A stretch of 27,248 bases of DNA from PLA2 sp036273915 (GTDB taxonomy: Bacteria > Planctomycetota > PLA2). The translations under genes were made by a program, and so were the position numbers. Below, piece by piece: positions 1 through 10,649 of this stretch. The first letter of the stretch is position 1. Every line of letters begins with the position of its first letter. The stretch is from the NCBI GenBank assembly GCA_036273915.1, contig DASUGR010000191.1, forward strand, positions 1 to 27,248. The letters are read 5' to 3'. Under the pieces are notes generated by a model that saw only the letters and a list, made by a program, of their open reading frames with translations, was not told where the DNA came from and did not search any database.

Positions 1-516
1 GTCGTCCATCGACAGCGTCGTCTGCGTGACGTAGGAGATCTCGTGCGACGGGTCGAGGTCGAGCCTCTCCACGTCCTCGACCGTCTCGACCAGCGTCATC
101 GTGCCCGCGGGCACCTGGCCGAGCGTGCCCTCGACCTCCGGGTGGCCCGCGTGGCCGATGAGCACGATGTGCCGGCCGCGGCCGACCATCGCGTCCGCCT
201 CGCGGTGCACCTTGGTCACGAGCGGGCACGTCGCGTCGATCGCGCGCAGGCGGCGCGTGCCCGCCTCCTCCACGACCGCCCGGCTCACCCCGTGGGCCGA
301 GAAGATCACGACCGCCCCGTGCGGGACGTCGCGCAGCTCCTCCACGAAGACCGCCCCCTTCGCCCGGAGCTTCTCGACCACGTGCCGGTTGTGGACGATC
401 TCGTGCCGGACGTAGATCGGGGGCCCGAACTTCTCGAGCGCCCGCTCGACGATCTCGATGGCCCGGTCCACGCCGGCGCAGAAGCCGCGGGGCTCGGCGA
501 GGACGACCTTGAACAT
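1..516 (-). CDS. ispH: 4-hydroxy-3-methylbut-2-enyl diphosphate reductase, 3' end beyond window
   Basis: IspH is the [4Fe-4S] enzyme that reduces HMBPP to IPP and DMAPP in the last step of the MEP isoprenoid pathway in the cytoplasm. Read on the minus strand from the ATG at 516, 172 codons are present. They include the first cluster cysteine in GFCAGVDRAI near the N-terminus, the AHGVS histidine motif, the second cysteine in DATCPLV, the IGHAGHPEV motif, and the start of the TQTTLS motif at the window edge. About half of the usual roughly 300 residues is visible. The start is set by the typical M-F-K-V-V-L-A beginning. It is divergent from the propeller gene at 593 across a 76-base gap. Confidence 0.97.
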   Translation of the reverse strand, partial: MFKVVLAEPRGFCAGVDRAIEIVERALEKFGPPIYVRHEIVHNRHVVEKLRAKGAVFVEELRDVPHGAVVIFSAHGVSRAVVEEAGTRRLRAIDATCPLVTKVHREADAMVGRGRHIVLIGHAGHPEVEGTLGQVPAGTMTLVETVEDVERLDLDPSHEISYVTQTTLSMDD

Positions 517-574
517 CAAAGCCAGCGTCTCACGCCCCCGCCAACGTGCAAGATCCTTCGAGGCGGCGGCGGCG

Positions 575-580
575 TATCAT
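575..580 (+). promoter_or_regulatory. -10-like hexamer TATCAT before the propeller gene
   Basis: TATCAT lies 12 bases before the ATG at 593, with no purine-rich ribosome site between them. It would give a 5' leader of only a few bases. No clear -35 was found. It belongs to the leaderless-promoter pattern described in the findings. Confidence 0.4.
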
Positions 581-592
581 GTGCCCTTGCCG

Positions 593-1759
593 ATGAGACA
601 CCTCGCCCTCCTGCTCCTCGTCGCCGCCGCGCGGGCCGACGACGGGGGCATCGCCCCGGCCACCCGGTGGTGCCACGCGCGCGGCGCCGCGTCCGGCAGC
701 GGCCAGAGCTTCGCGGAACCGCCCGAGACCTTCGGCGGCCTCGCCTGGACCTACAAGGCGAAGAGCGTGCTCTTCCCGCCCGTGGTCTGGGACGGCGCGA
801 TCTTCGTCGTGGACGGCGACGCCAAGTCGGCGGAGCTCGTCGTGCTCGACGCGGAGACGGGCAAGCCGTGGGCGAGGACGTCGGTCCGCGCGCCGGGCCA
901 GCCCGCGGTCGCCGCGCGCAGCGCGTTCCTCGTGGAGGACGGCAAGACCCTCGTGCAGATCGCCCTCGACGCCCGCACGCTCGCGCGCCAGTGGAGCTTC
1001 GACGTCGGCGCCGGCGCCTCGTCGCCGCGGATCGTCGACGACGAGATCTACGTGACGACGCCCGGCGCGCTGCTGAGCCTCCGGGCCGGGCTGAGCCAGC
1101 CGGCCTGGAAGGTCAGCGGCACGTTCGCGGGCGAGCCGGCGGTGCGCGGCGACGTCGTCTACGCGCTCCGTCGCGGCAGCACCGAGCTCCTGCTGTCCAC
1201 CTACGCGCGCGCGGACGGGAAGGAGAAGGGGTCGGTCAAGCTCTCCGACAACGCCGGGGCCGGCGCGGGGCGCATCGTCGTCGGGAACCGCATCGTCGGC
1301 GCGCTCATCCCGCCGGAGTCGGGCCAGACGTGGGCGATCCTCGCGCGCGACGCCGACACGGGCGCGGTCACCTTCTCGCGCACGGAGAAGATCGTCACCG
1401 ACCCGTTCGTCGGCGACCGCCTGTTCCTCGCCCTCACCGCGGCGCCGCGCGCCTGGACGATGTACTACGCGGACGACAAGCTCTCCCAGGTCCCGCGCGT
1501 CGCGGCCGCCGACCGCCCCGACCTGTTCGAGGCCGTGACGGCCCCGATCTGGCTCGGCGAGTCGTGCCAGGTCTACGGCGACTGGTGCGGCGACGTCATC
1601 CAGAACAACATCTTCTGGCACGCGAAGGAGCGGCCGGAGGGCGCGCCGCTCCGGAAGGGGCTGCGCTTCCACCCGGTCCCGGCGCGCGACGCCCTCCTGC
1701 TCCTCGTGCCGGCGGACGGCAAGTCCATGGTCGCCCTCGCGCCGGAGGAGATCCGATGA
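593..1759 (+). CDS. Exported PQQ-like (BamB-type) beta-propeller protein
   Basis: This is a 388-residue protein with an N-terminal signal peptide (M-R-H-L-A then a Leu/Val/Ala core, cleavage near A-R-A-D). The rest has repeated units of the type W-D-G-A-I-F-V-V-D-G followed by L-V-V-L-D-A-E-T-G-K, typical of PQQ-like or BamB-like propeller blades. No enzyme motif is visible. A cysteine pair (S-C-Q-V-Y-G-D-W-C) lies near residues 325-335. The open frame runs further upstream, but I chose the ATG at 593 because it begins the signal peptide and follows a -10-like element. The stop overlaps the next start as ATGA, so the two genes are translationally coupled. The periplasmic or extracellular location is inferred; the substrate is unknown. 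Confidence 0.62.
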   Translation: MRHLALLLLVAAARADDGGIAPATRWCHARGAASGSGQSFAEPPETFGGLAWTYKAKSVLFPPVVWDGAIFVVDGDAKSAELVVLDAETGKPWARTSVRAPGQPAVAARSAFLVEDGKTLVQIALDARTLARQWSFDVGAGASSPRIVDDEIYVTTPGALLSLRAGLSQPAWKVSGTFAGEPAVRGDVVYALRRGSTELLLSTYARADGKEKGSVKLSDNAGAGAGRIVVGNRIVGALIPPESGQTWAILARDADTGAVTFSRTEKIVTDPFVGDRLFLALTAAPRAWTMYYADDKLSQVPRVAAADRPDLFEAVTAPIWLGESCQVYGDWCGDVIQNNIFWHAKERPEGAPLRKGLRFHPVPARDALLLLVPADGKSMVALAPEEIR

Positions 1760-3419
1760 CCCGAACCCTCGCGAGCCTCCTCCTCGTCTCGGCGCTCGCC
1801 GCCGCGGACACGGTCGTGCTCCGCGACCGTGCGATCCTCGAGGGCGGCGTCACGAAGACGGACGCGGCGCTCTCCGTCGCGGGCCGGTCCGTGCCGCTCG
1901 ACGAGGTCCTCCTCTGGGAGGACGGAAAGGGCCTCGCGCAGTTCACGCCGTCGTTCGACGCGCAGCTCGACGCGTGCCGCGCGCTCGCGGTGCGCGCGCG
2001 CCTCGAGACGTGCAGGAAAGGGTTCCCCGAGGCACTCGCGGCGGGCGCGACCGACGCCGCGAAGGAGATGCTCGAGCTCGCCGCGCTGTCGGGCCTCCCG
2101 GGCAAGGAGGCGGCCGAGTGGGACAGGCAGCTGTCCTCGGCGACGCGAAAGGAGGGGGCTTCGGGGGCCGCGCCCGACGCCGGCAACGTGCTCTCCGACC
2201 TCCTCTGCGCGCGGGCGAAGGCGGAGTTCGACGCCGGCGAGGACCACAACTACCGCGGCTGCCAGCTCCTCCGCGCCGCGCTCCGCATGAACGAGGAGAA
2301 CGAGAAGGCGCTCGAGCTGCTCACCGAGGTCGCGCCGGACTACCCGCCCTTCGGACGCACGACCGAGGGACGGCCCGACCCCAAGAAGGGGCGGCGCATC
2401 TGGCTCGACTGGGAGGTGGACGTGCTCCGCGGCGAGGTGCGCCCCCTCGGCCGCCGTGCGCCGGACATGGAGCGCGCGAGGAACATCTGGCGCAGGGACC
2501 TGAACGGCGTCGAGACGCGCGAGGAGGGCGCCGAGATCGTCTTCCTGACGCCGATCGACGACCGCACCGAGATCCTCGGGAAGTGCGTGCGCTACGCGAA
2601 GATCACGTCGCGCGTGCTGGCCAAGATCTTCGCGACCGACAGCCCGAGGCGCGACGACAACGAGCCGCTCGTCATCTACTTCTTCGAGTCGCGGGACGAG
2701 TACGTGACGAGCCTCGGCAACAACCCGATGGCCCGGATGTCGCTCGGCGTCTACGCGCGCAGCGACAACGTCTCGCGCTTCTTCTGGCCGGAGACGCCCG
2801 ACGCCACGCGCGAGGTGCGCCGCGTGTTCGTCCACGAGCTCACCCACCACTGGATCGAGCGCCGGAACCCGCGCTGGCGCGCGAGCGACTTCTCGACCGA
2901 GGGGGACCGCAGCCAGGTCCCCGGCTACTGGGTCGTCGAGGGGTTCGCGACGTTCATCGAGGAGGGGAGCTACGACATCGACACGTACAAGTGGACCAAC
3001 TTCGCGCCCCACGCGAGCAGCCTGAGCGTGGTCGCCGCGCTGTCGCAGGAGAAGGACCACCCCCTGATCGACTGGGAGAAGCTCTTCGACCTGTCGCAGT
3101 CGGAGGCCCAGGGGGAGTGGGTGAAGAAGCCCGGCGTGTTCGCCACCGCGAAGAAGACGTGGGGGATCACGCCGCAGCCGTTCGCCGTCGGGCGCCTCTT
3201 CTACGAGCAGTCCGCGGCCGCCTGCCAAACCTCTATTGGGCGGAGAACGGGAAGTACCGGCAGCAGCTGATCGACTTCATGACCGCGCACTACACCGCGA
3301 AGCGCGAGGGCACGGCGATCCAGAAGGCGTTCGGGATCTCCTCGAAGGAGCTGGGCAAGCGGATCGAGGAATTCGCCCGAAAAGTCGTCGACGGCACCTG
3401 GCGGCCCGCCAAGGAATAG
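1756..3419 (+). CDS. Exported HExxH metallopeptidase-like protein (DUF1570-like), frameshifted near 3220
   Basis: The ATG at 1756 starts a signal peptide (M-T-R-T-L-A-S-L-L-L-V-S-A-L-A-A-A) and overlaps the previous stop. The H-E-L-T-H motif is near residue 360, followed about 34 residues later by W-V-V-E-G-F-A, matching the zinc ligands of gluzincin-type peptidases and DUF1570-like proteins. The first frame stops at 3270 with an unnatural tail. Protein-like sequence (L-P-N-L-Y-W-A-E-N-G-K-Y-R) continues one frame back from about 3222 to the stop at 3419. A single lost C in GCGGCCGCC(C)TGCC would restore one 555-residue protein. It may be a sequencing or assembly indel or a real mutation; I see no X-XXY-YYZ slippery site. 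The role is probably an exported peptidase, but this is inference. Confidence 0.6.
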
Positions 3420-3426
3420 GGAGGCG

Positions 3427-3485
3427 GAGGGGTTCCGGGGGCGGCCGTCCCGGACCGGGACGCCGCTGCCCCCCGGACCCCCCTC
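3427..3485 (+). terminator. Large GC-rich hairpin after the metallopeptidase gene
   Basis: The arms GAGGGGTTCCGGGGGC (3427-3442) and GCCCCCCGGACCCCCCTC (3468-3485) pair almost throughout. They enclose an inner perfect GTCCCGG-A-CCGGGAC hairpin (3447-3461) flanked by GCGGC/GCCGC. The structure starts 7 bases after the stop and is followed by TTTCC, only a weak T tract. It may act as a terminator, and its left arm is also a copy of the dispersed G-rich motif. Confidence 0.5.
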
Positions 3486-3515
3486 TTTCCGCTCCCGGAG
3501 GCCGATGAGGTTCTC

Positions 3516-3950
3516 ATGGACCCCGGCCTCAAGCTCCGCCAGGAATTCATCGCCCGCGAGCGCGCCGCCCTCCGCGGCGCCGGCATGCGTGAAGCCGGCA
3601 AGGGGCTCAGGGGAGCGCTCACGTGCGTCTTCGCGATGTTCATCGCGATCACCGTCACGGTCGTCGTGACCCGCATCGGGTTCTACTGGCACTCCTTCCT
3701 GCTCGAGTTCCTGTTCGCGGCGTTCGCGGGGTACTTCATCCAGCGGTCGGGCGGCGGGCTCCTCAAGGGCGTGCTGATCCTGCCGCTCGCGTACGGCGCC
3801 GCCTTCCTGATGCGCCGGATGGGGTGGGACCCGTCGACGATGCTCGCGCCGGACGCGATCCTGATCACCGGCTACGGCCATCTGCTGGCCGTCTGCTGCC
3901 TCGTCGGCTGCGGCGGGATCGCCGGCTACACCCTCGAGTCGCGCCGGTAG
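3516..3950 (+). CDS. Small multi-pass membrane protein of unknown function
   Basis: I do not recognise this 144-residue protein. A charged N-terminal segment of about 30 residues precedes roughly four hydrophobic segments: A-L-T-C-V-F-A-M-F-I-A-I-T-V, a segment around F-L-L-E-F-L-F-A-A-F-A, one around G-V-L-I-L-P-L-A-Y-G-A-A-F, and the C-terminal L-L-A-V-C-C-L-V-G-C-G-G-I-A-G-Y. It therefore looks like an inner-membrane protein. The ATG at 3516 follows GGAGG at about 3498-3502 with a slightly long spacer. It lies after the large hairpin, so it is probably not in the operon of the preceding genes. Confidence 0.7.
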   Translation: MDPGLKLRQEFIARERAALRGAGMREAGKGLRGALTCVFAMFIAITVTVVVTRIGFYWHSFLLEFLFAAFAGYFIQRSGGGLLKGVLILPLAYGAAFLMRRMGWDPSTMLAPDAILITGYGHLLAVCCLVGCGGIAGYTLESRR

Positions 3951-4026
3951 GCTTCCGGCCGCCCTGCCGCGCCCCTTTCTTGGCGGCGTCCCCGGTCCCG
4001 GCGATTCTCTATGCCGGAGGCAAGGA

Positions 4027-6275
<2,249 letters not shown>

Positions 6276-6279
<4 letters not shown>

Positions 6280-7262
6280 AGCGCGCGGCGCTCTTCTGCG
6301 CCGGCCGCGGCGCGTACACGAAGCGGACGATGAAGCTCCTGCCCGAGGACCACACGTGGGTCGCGGAGGCCGAGGCGCTGCGGGCCGAGCACGGGCTGCC
6401 GTCGATCCTCGAGATGGACCGCGCGCGCTGGGACGGCGACGTGCACCTGCGGCCCGACAACGCGTCGGCGCTCATCTACCTGCACTCGATGCTCGACGCG
6501 GCGCAGGCGATGCGGGAGCACGACGTCGTCTGCGTCGGCGGCAACTCGCTCGGCTGGTACACCGCGCTCGCCGCGGCGGGCGCGCTCTCGTTCGCGGACG
6601 GATTCCGGCTCGTGCAGGGGATCTCGCTTCTCCAGATGCGGCACGCGGAGGGCGGGCAGGTGGTCTACCCGCTGATCGACGACCAGTGGCGGATCGACCC
6701 GCGGCTCGAGGCGCGGGTGAAGGAGGCGCTCGCGGGGGCGCCGGGCGAGGCGTTTCCTTCGATCGACCTCGGCGGGTACGCCGTGCTCGCGGGCACGGAG
6801 AAGGGCGTCGCGCACCTGCTCGAGCGGCTCCCGCCGGTCGAGATGGGGCCGAGCCTTTACCCTTACCGCCTGAAGCAGCACGGGCCCTACCACACGCCGC
6901 TCGTCTCCGGCGTGTCGCGCGACGCGGCGCCGCTCGCGGGGCTCGGCTGGGGCGCGCCCGGGGTGACGCTCGTGGACGGCCGCGGCGCGCGGTTCACGCC
7001 GTGGTCGACCGATCCCGGGGAGCTCGCCGCGTACACGCTCGGCGTGCAGCTCACGACGCCGTTCCGGTTCACGACGTCGGTGCGCGTGGCGCTCCGCGAG
7101 CATGCGCCGGACCTGATCGCGCTCCCGGGACCCGGGAACACGCTCGGCGGGGTGTGCGGGCAGGTGATCGTGGCCGAGGGCTACAAGGGCATCCGCTCGC
7201 GCAGCGACTTCGAGCGCGTCCAAGCGGGCGAATCCCCCGTGGTATGGTCGATGCGTCGGTAA
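6276..7262 (+). CDS. FabD-like acyltransferase with non-canonical active-site residues
   Basis: This 328-residue protein has the ferredoxin-like/alpha-beta hydrolase architecture of malonyl-CoA:ACP transacylases. The nucleophile is kept in G-N-S-L-G (Ser91), the general-base His in P-Y-H-T-P-L (His206), and the late G-P-G-N-T-L-G-G motif is present. E. coli FabD has Gln11, Ser92, Arg117 and His201. Here the Gln11 position is Arg (A-G-R-G-A), GHSLGE has become GNSLGW, and the Arg117 position that binds the malonyl carboxylate is Ile116. Loss of that Arg suggests a non-carboxylated acyl substrate (inference). It is translationally coupled to the E1 gene, so the two probably act in one pathway, for example moving an acyl group to a carrier protein. 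Confidence 0.8.
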
Positions 7263-7280
7263 CCGGGAGGTGCGCCAGCG

Positions 7281-8432
7281 GTGGCGCACCCCGCGCGACG
7301 CAACCCGTTTCCCCGAAAGGACTTCCACCTGCCTCGCAGGTCAACCGTTGCCCTGTTCTACGCGGGGGTTCTCTTGCTCTCGCTCGTTTGGGCCTGGATC
7401 TTCGGGATCCAGGTCCTCGGGCCCTCCGCGCCCACCGCGCTCGGGCTCGCCCAGGGCGTCCTCCTGGGGCTCTCCATCGTCGGCGTCTGCCACCTGCTCT
7501 ACCGCGTGTCCGAGCGGATGCGCGAGGCGACCCGCTTCCTCGGCGGGTTCTTCGGGCCCATCCGCGTCCGCGACGCGCTGCTGCTCGCCACGATCTCGGG
7601 CATCGCGGAGGAGGTGTTTTTCCGCGGCGCGCTCTGGCCCCACCTCGGCCTCGTCGGCACGTCCGTCCTCTTCGCGATCTGCCACGTCGTTCCCGTGCGT
7701 GAGCTCGCCGCGTACCCGCTCTTCGCGTTCCTCGCCGGCATCGTGTTCGGGTTCCTCCGCGAACGCACGGGCTCCGTGTGGCCGTGCGTGGCGGCCCACG
7801 CCACGGTCAACGCGCTGAACCTCGCCTGGATCGGCGCCGTCGAGCACCGCCGGAGCGCGCCCGCCGCGCCACCGCGGCCGCCGGCCCCCGAACCCCCTCC
7901 GCCTCCGCCCGCGGAGCTGCTCCCGCTCCCCGACGTGCCCGACACGTTCCCGGTGACGGTCTGGCGCTACGACCTCCACCTCGAGATCTCGGGCACGGAC
8001 CGAGAGAACCTCCCGCAGTGCCTCGAGCACGAGCAGCTCGCGATCTTTGCGTACGTCGCGCGACCCGAGGTCTACGAGGAGATCGGGAAGGGGCTCTTCG
8101 TGTTCACGGAGAGCTTCGAGGCGCCGCTCGCCGCGTTCCCGAACGACCTCGCGACGCTCAGCGCCTATCTCTTCCAGCCGGTCACGGGGATCGAGCTCGC
8201 GGAGCGCTACGTGGACGAGGAGACGACCGACGACGTGCGCGCCTGGAAGATCGTCGCCAACCGCGGCGAGTGGGTGAAGGTGCCGCTGCTCGTCGGCCCG
8301 CCCGAGGAGGACCGCTTCGTCGTGGACGCCGACCGCGAGGACACGGAGGTCCTCGCCGCGCACTGGAAGGAGTACCCCCGCTGGTTCCAGGACGCGATGC
8401 GGTTCAAGTACCCGAGGCTGCGCGACCTCTAG
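7281..8432 (+). CDS. CPBP-family intramembrane metalloprotease with extra C-terminal domain
   Basis: CPBP (ABI/CAAX) proteins are membrane-embedded glutamate/histidine metalloproteases. Hydrophobic segments fill the first 190 residues. The E-E-V-F-F-R-G motif is near residue 110, the second-motif histidine is in A-I-C-H-V-V-P-V, and H-A-T-V-N-A-L-N ends the membrane part. A proline-rich linker (about residues 193-220, P-R-P-P-A-P-E-P-P-P-P-P-P) follows, then about 165 soluble residues I do not recognise. GTG at 7281 was chosen because GGGAGG lies 10 bases upstream. It follows the acyltransferase by 18 bases and could share its transcript. It converges with the HEAT gene with only 4 bases between. 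Confidence 0.83.
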   Translation: MAHPARRNPFPRKDFHLPRRSTVALFYAGVLLLSLVWAWIFGIQVLGPSAPTALGLAQGVLLGLSIVGVCHLLYRVSERMREATRFLGGFFGPIRVRDALLLATISGIAEEVFFRGALWPHLGLVGTSVLFAICHVVPVRELAAYPLFAFLAGIVFGFLRERTGSVWPCVAAHATVNALNLAWIGAVEHRRSAPAAPPRPPAPEPPPPPPAELLPLPDVPDTFPVTVWRYDLHLEISGTDRENLPQCLEHEQLAIFAYVARPEVYEEIGKGLFVFTESFEAPLAAFPNDLATLSAYLFQPVTGIELAERYVDEETTDDVRAWKIVANRGEWVKVPLLVGPPEEDRFVVDADREDTEVLAAHWKEYPRWFQDAMRFKYPRLRDL

Positions 8433-8436
8433 AGCC

Positions 8437-10626
8437 TCACTGGGCGAGAAGCGCGTCGAGCACCTCGACCGCCCGCACTCGCGTGTGGAGGGTCCCCTGG
8501 TCCTCCAGGATCGCCCGCATCGCCGGGATCGCGTCGCGGTCGCCCAGGGCGCCGAGCATGACCGCGCAGCGATGACGGAGGATCGCGTTCTCGCTCGCGA
8601 GGCCGTTGCGCAGGACAGGGGCGGGGGAAGGCTCGAGCTTACGGTACTCCGCGAGGAGATCGTCCTCGAACAGGCACGTCTCGGTGTCCCCGAGCGCGAG
8701 GAGGAGCGCCTGGTCGCCGGCCTTTGCCGGGTCGATGCGCAGGAGGCACCGCGCGGCGAACTGGCGGACCATCGGGTCGCCATCCGAGAGGCGGGCGGTC
8801 AGGGCTTTCCGGGAATCGACCCTGCACGCCCGGACGCCGCGGATCGCGACGTCCACCGCGTCCTGGTGAGAGGGCAGATACGTGGCCAGCGAATCGAAGT
8901 CCCCGGCCCTCCCGAGGTTCCACGCCACCGTCTCGGCCACAGAGTATTGCTCCTTCAGCGCGGCGAGGACCTGGCCGCGGTCCGCGACGGAGAGCCCCGG
9001 CAACATGCACGCGAGCATCCTGGCCGCGGCTCTGGAGGCGAAGAAGGCGTCGGCTCCGAAGTCCTTGCCCGGCGGACGGAGCCGCGGGACAAGGGCTTTC
9101 CACGCCTCGGAGAACTGGGGCTTCGCCAAGGGCCCGGCGCGCCAGAGCGAGTCCGCGAGACGATAGATCCGCACTTCATCGCCCGCGTCGACGGCCGCGG
9201 CGACCGCCGTCCCGATTACGTCGGCCTCCTTGGGCCCTCCCTTGCCGATCTCGTGGAGGGCGACGGCCGCGGCAACCCGCACGTTCTCGTCCTGGTGCTT
9301 GACCAGGGGCTTCAGGCGGTCGGCCAGCGATGAGGGGCCGAGGCTGCCGGCCAAGCGGCACGCTGCCACGAGGATCTGCACGGAGTCGCCCTTCAGGTGA
9401 AGGCCCGCGAGGATCGTCGCTCCGCGGGCGTCCTGGCCGCCGAGCGGAGCGACGGCCAAAGCGAGGAGCACCTCCTCTTTGGCATTCGCAGGATCGTTCG
9501 GATGGCCGAGTCGCACAAGCAGCGGAACGACCTCGGCGGGGTGCGCCACGGCCAGGGGACAGATCGCGCCCCTCTCGAAGTCGATGCCGGTCGACTCCTC
9601 CTCGGTCTCGGCCAGCTGCTTCGCAAGCCGGGTCCGGAGGCGCGAATCCGTCTTGAAGATGAGCCTCTCGAGCGCCTCCTTGCCCGGCGCGCCGAGAGCA
9701 AGCAACGCCGCGGCGGACTCGGGCGGCGCCTCCCAGCGTGCGATCCTCGGCTCGAGCAGGGGAACCAGATCGGCCGCGTAGGGGCCTGCCTTCGCGACGT
9801 GCCAGAGCGCCCCCTCCAGCTCGGTACGGATCGCCGTCGCCTCGAGGCACGTCTTCGCGGCACTCACCCCCGCCCCAGGGACGCATGCCAGGGCGCCGAT
9901 CACATTGCCACGCCGCTCGTCGGTCAGGCTCGCCTGCGCGAGCTCCGCAAGTGTGGCGACGCTTGGCTCGCCGAAGGCGACCATCGTGTCGAGCAGGGCA
10001 TGCGCTTCGGCCGAGTCCTTGTCTCCGAGCCCCCGAAACCGCGCAGCGAGCACGGGAAGCGCGGCCGCGGCGCGCGGCCCGAGGCGGGCGAGCACCGTGA
10101 GGGCTTCGTCTCGCGCCGCGCCGTTGTCCAGCAGCTTCAGGACGGCCGGCACCGCCGCTTCCGGGCCCGCGTCCAAGTCGAGGAGGAGATTCAAGTACTC
10201 CGCCTGCTCCGCGCGCGGTTCGGCTGCTCCCTGCTCGTACCGCTCGGGGGCCTTCGCCATGGACTCGACAATGGCGCCCGTCGCCCTCCGACCGATGCGG
10301 ATGAGGGCGATCCGCGCGGCGGTCCGCGGGAGCCCGAACTTCGCGCCGAACTGCTCGGCGAGCGCGGGGGCGGCGGCGACGGCGTCCGGACCGATCCTCG
10401 ACAGAGCCCAGGCGGCGCGCCACTCAAGGTCGTAGTCGGGGCTCGCGAGGATGCGCGTGAGCTGCGGGACGGCCTCCCTCGCCGCAGGGCCCAGATCGGC
10501 GAGCTTCAGCGCCGCCTCGCCCGCGCGGTCCGTGTCGAGGAGCGCACGAAGCTCCTCGACGGTCTCCGCGCGAGCGCCGGTTGCGAGAGCGGCAACCAGC
10601 ACGAGGCGGCGTGTCGGCAGTCCCAT
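8437..10626 (-). CDS. Exported HEAT-repeat protein
   Basis: This 729-residue protein begins with a signal peptide (M-G-L-P-T-R-R-L-V-L-V-A-A-L-A-T-G-A-R-A). Alpha-helical HEAT/PBS-like repeats then run nearly the whole length, with units such as W-R-A-A-W-A-L-S-R-I-G-P-D-A, V-R-V-A-A-A-V-A-L-H-E-I-G and L-R-H-R-C-A-V-M-L-G-A-L-G-D. Such repeats form protein-binding solenoids; no catalytic motif is visible. The ATG at 10626 was chosen for the signal peptide; no strong ribosome site precedes it. It starts 23 bases after the DUF3300-type gene and is probably cotranscribed with it. Confidence 0.8.
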   Translation of the reverse strand: MGLPTRRLVLVAALATGARAETVEELRALLDTDRAGEAALKLADLGPAAREAVPQLTRILASPDYDLEWRAAWALSRIGPDAVAAAPALAEQFGAKFGLPRTAARIALIRIGRRATGAIVESMAKAPERYEQGAAEPRAEQAEYLNLLLDLDAGPEAAVPAVLKLLDNGAARDEALTVLARLGPRAAAALPVLAARFRGLGDKDSAEAHALLDTMVAFGEPSVATLAELAQASLTDERRGNVIGALACVPGAGVSAAKTCLEATAIRTELEGALWHVAKAGPYAADLVPLLEPRIARWEAPPESAAALLALGAPGKEALERLIFKTDSRLRTRLAKQLAETEEESTGIDFERGAICPLAVAHPAEVVPLLVRLGHPNDPANAKEEVLLALAVAPLGGQDARGATILAGLHLKGDSVQILVAACRLAGSLGPSSLADRLKPLVKHQDENVRVAAAVALHEIGKGGPKEADVIGTAVAAAVDAGDEVRIYRLADSLWRAGPLAKPQFSEAWKALVPRLRPPGKDFGADAFFASRAAARMLACMLPGLSVADRGQVLAALKEQYSVAETVAWNLGRAGDFDSLATYLPSHQDAVDVAIRGVRACRVDSRKALTARLSDGDPMVRQFAARCLLRIDPAKAGDQALLLALGDTETCLFEDDLLAEYRKLEPSPAPVLRNGLASENAILRHRCAVMLGALGDRDAIPAMRAILEDQGTLHTRVRAVEVLDALLAQ

Positions 10627-10649
10627 GCGGTCAGGCGAGCGGACGAACG

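Noticed and set aside
3216..3228. Programmed -1 ribosomal frameshift in the HExxH gene
   Set aside because: No X-XXY-YYZ slippery heptamer is present. A simple indel explains the sequence better.
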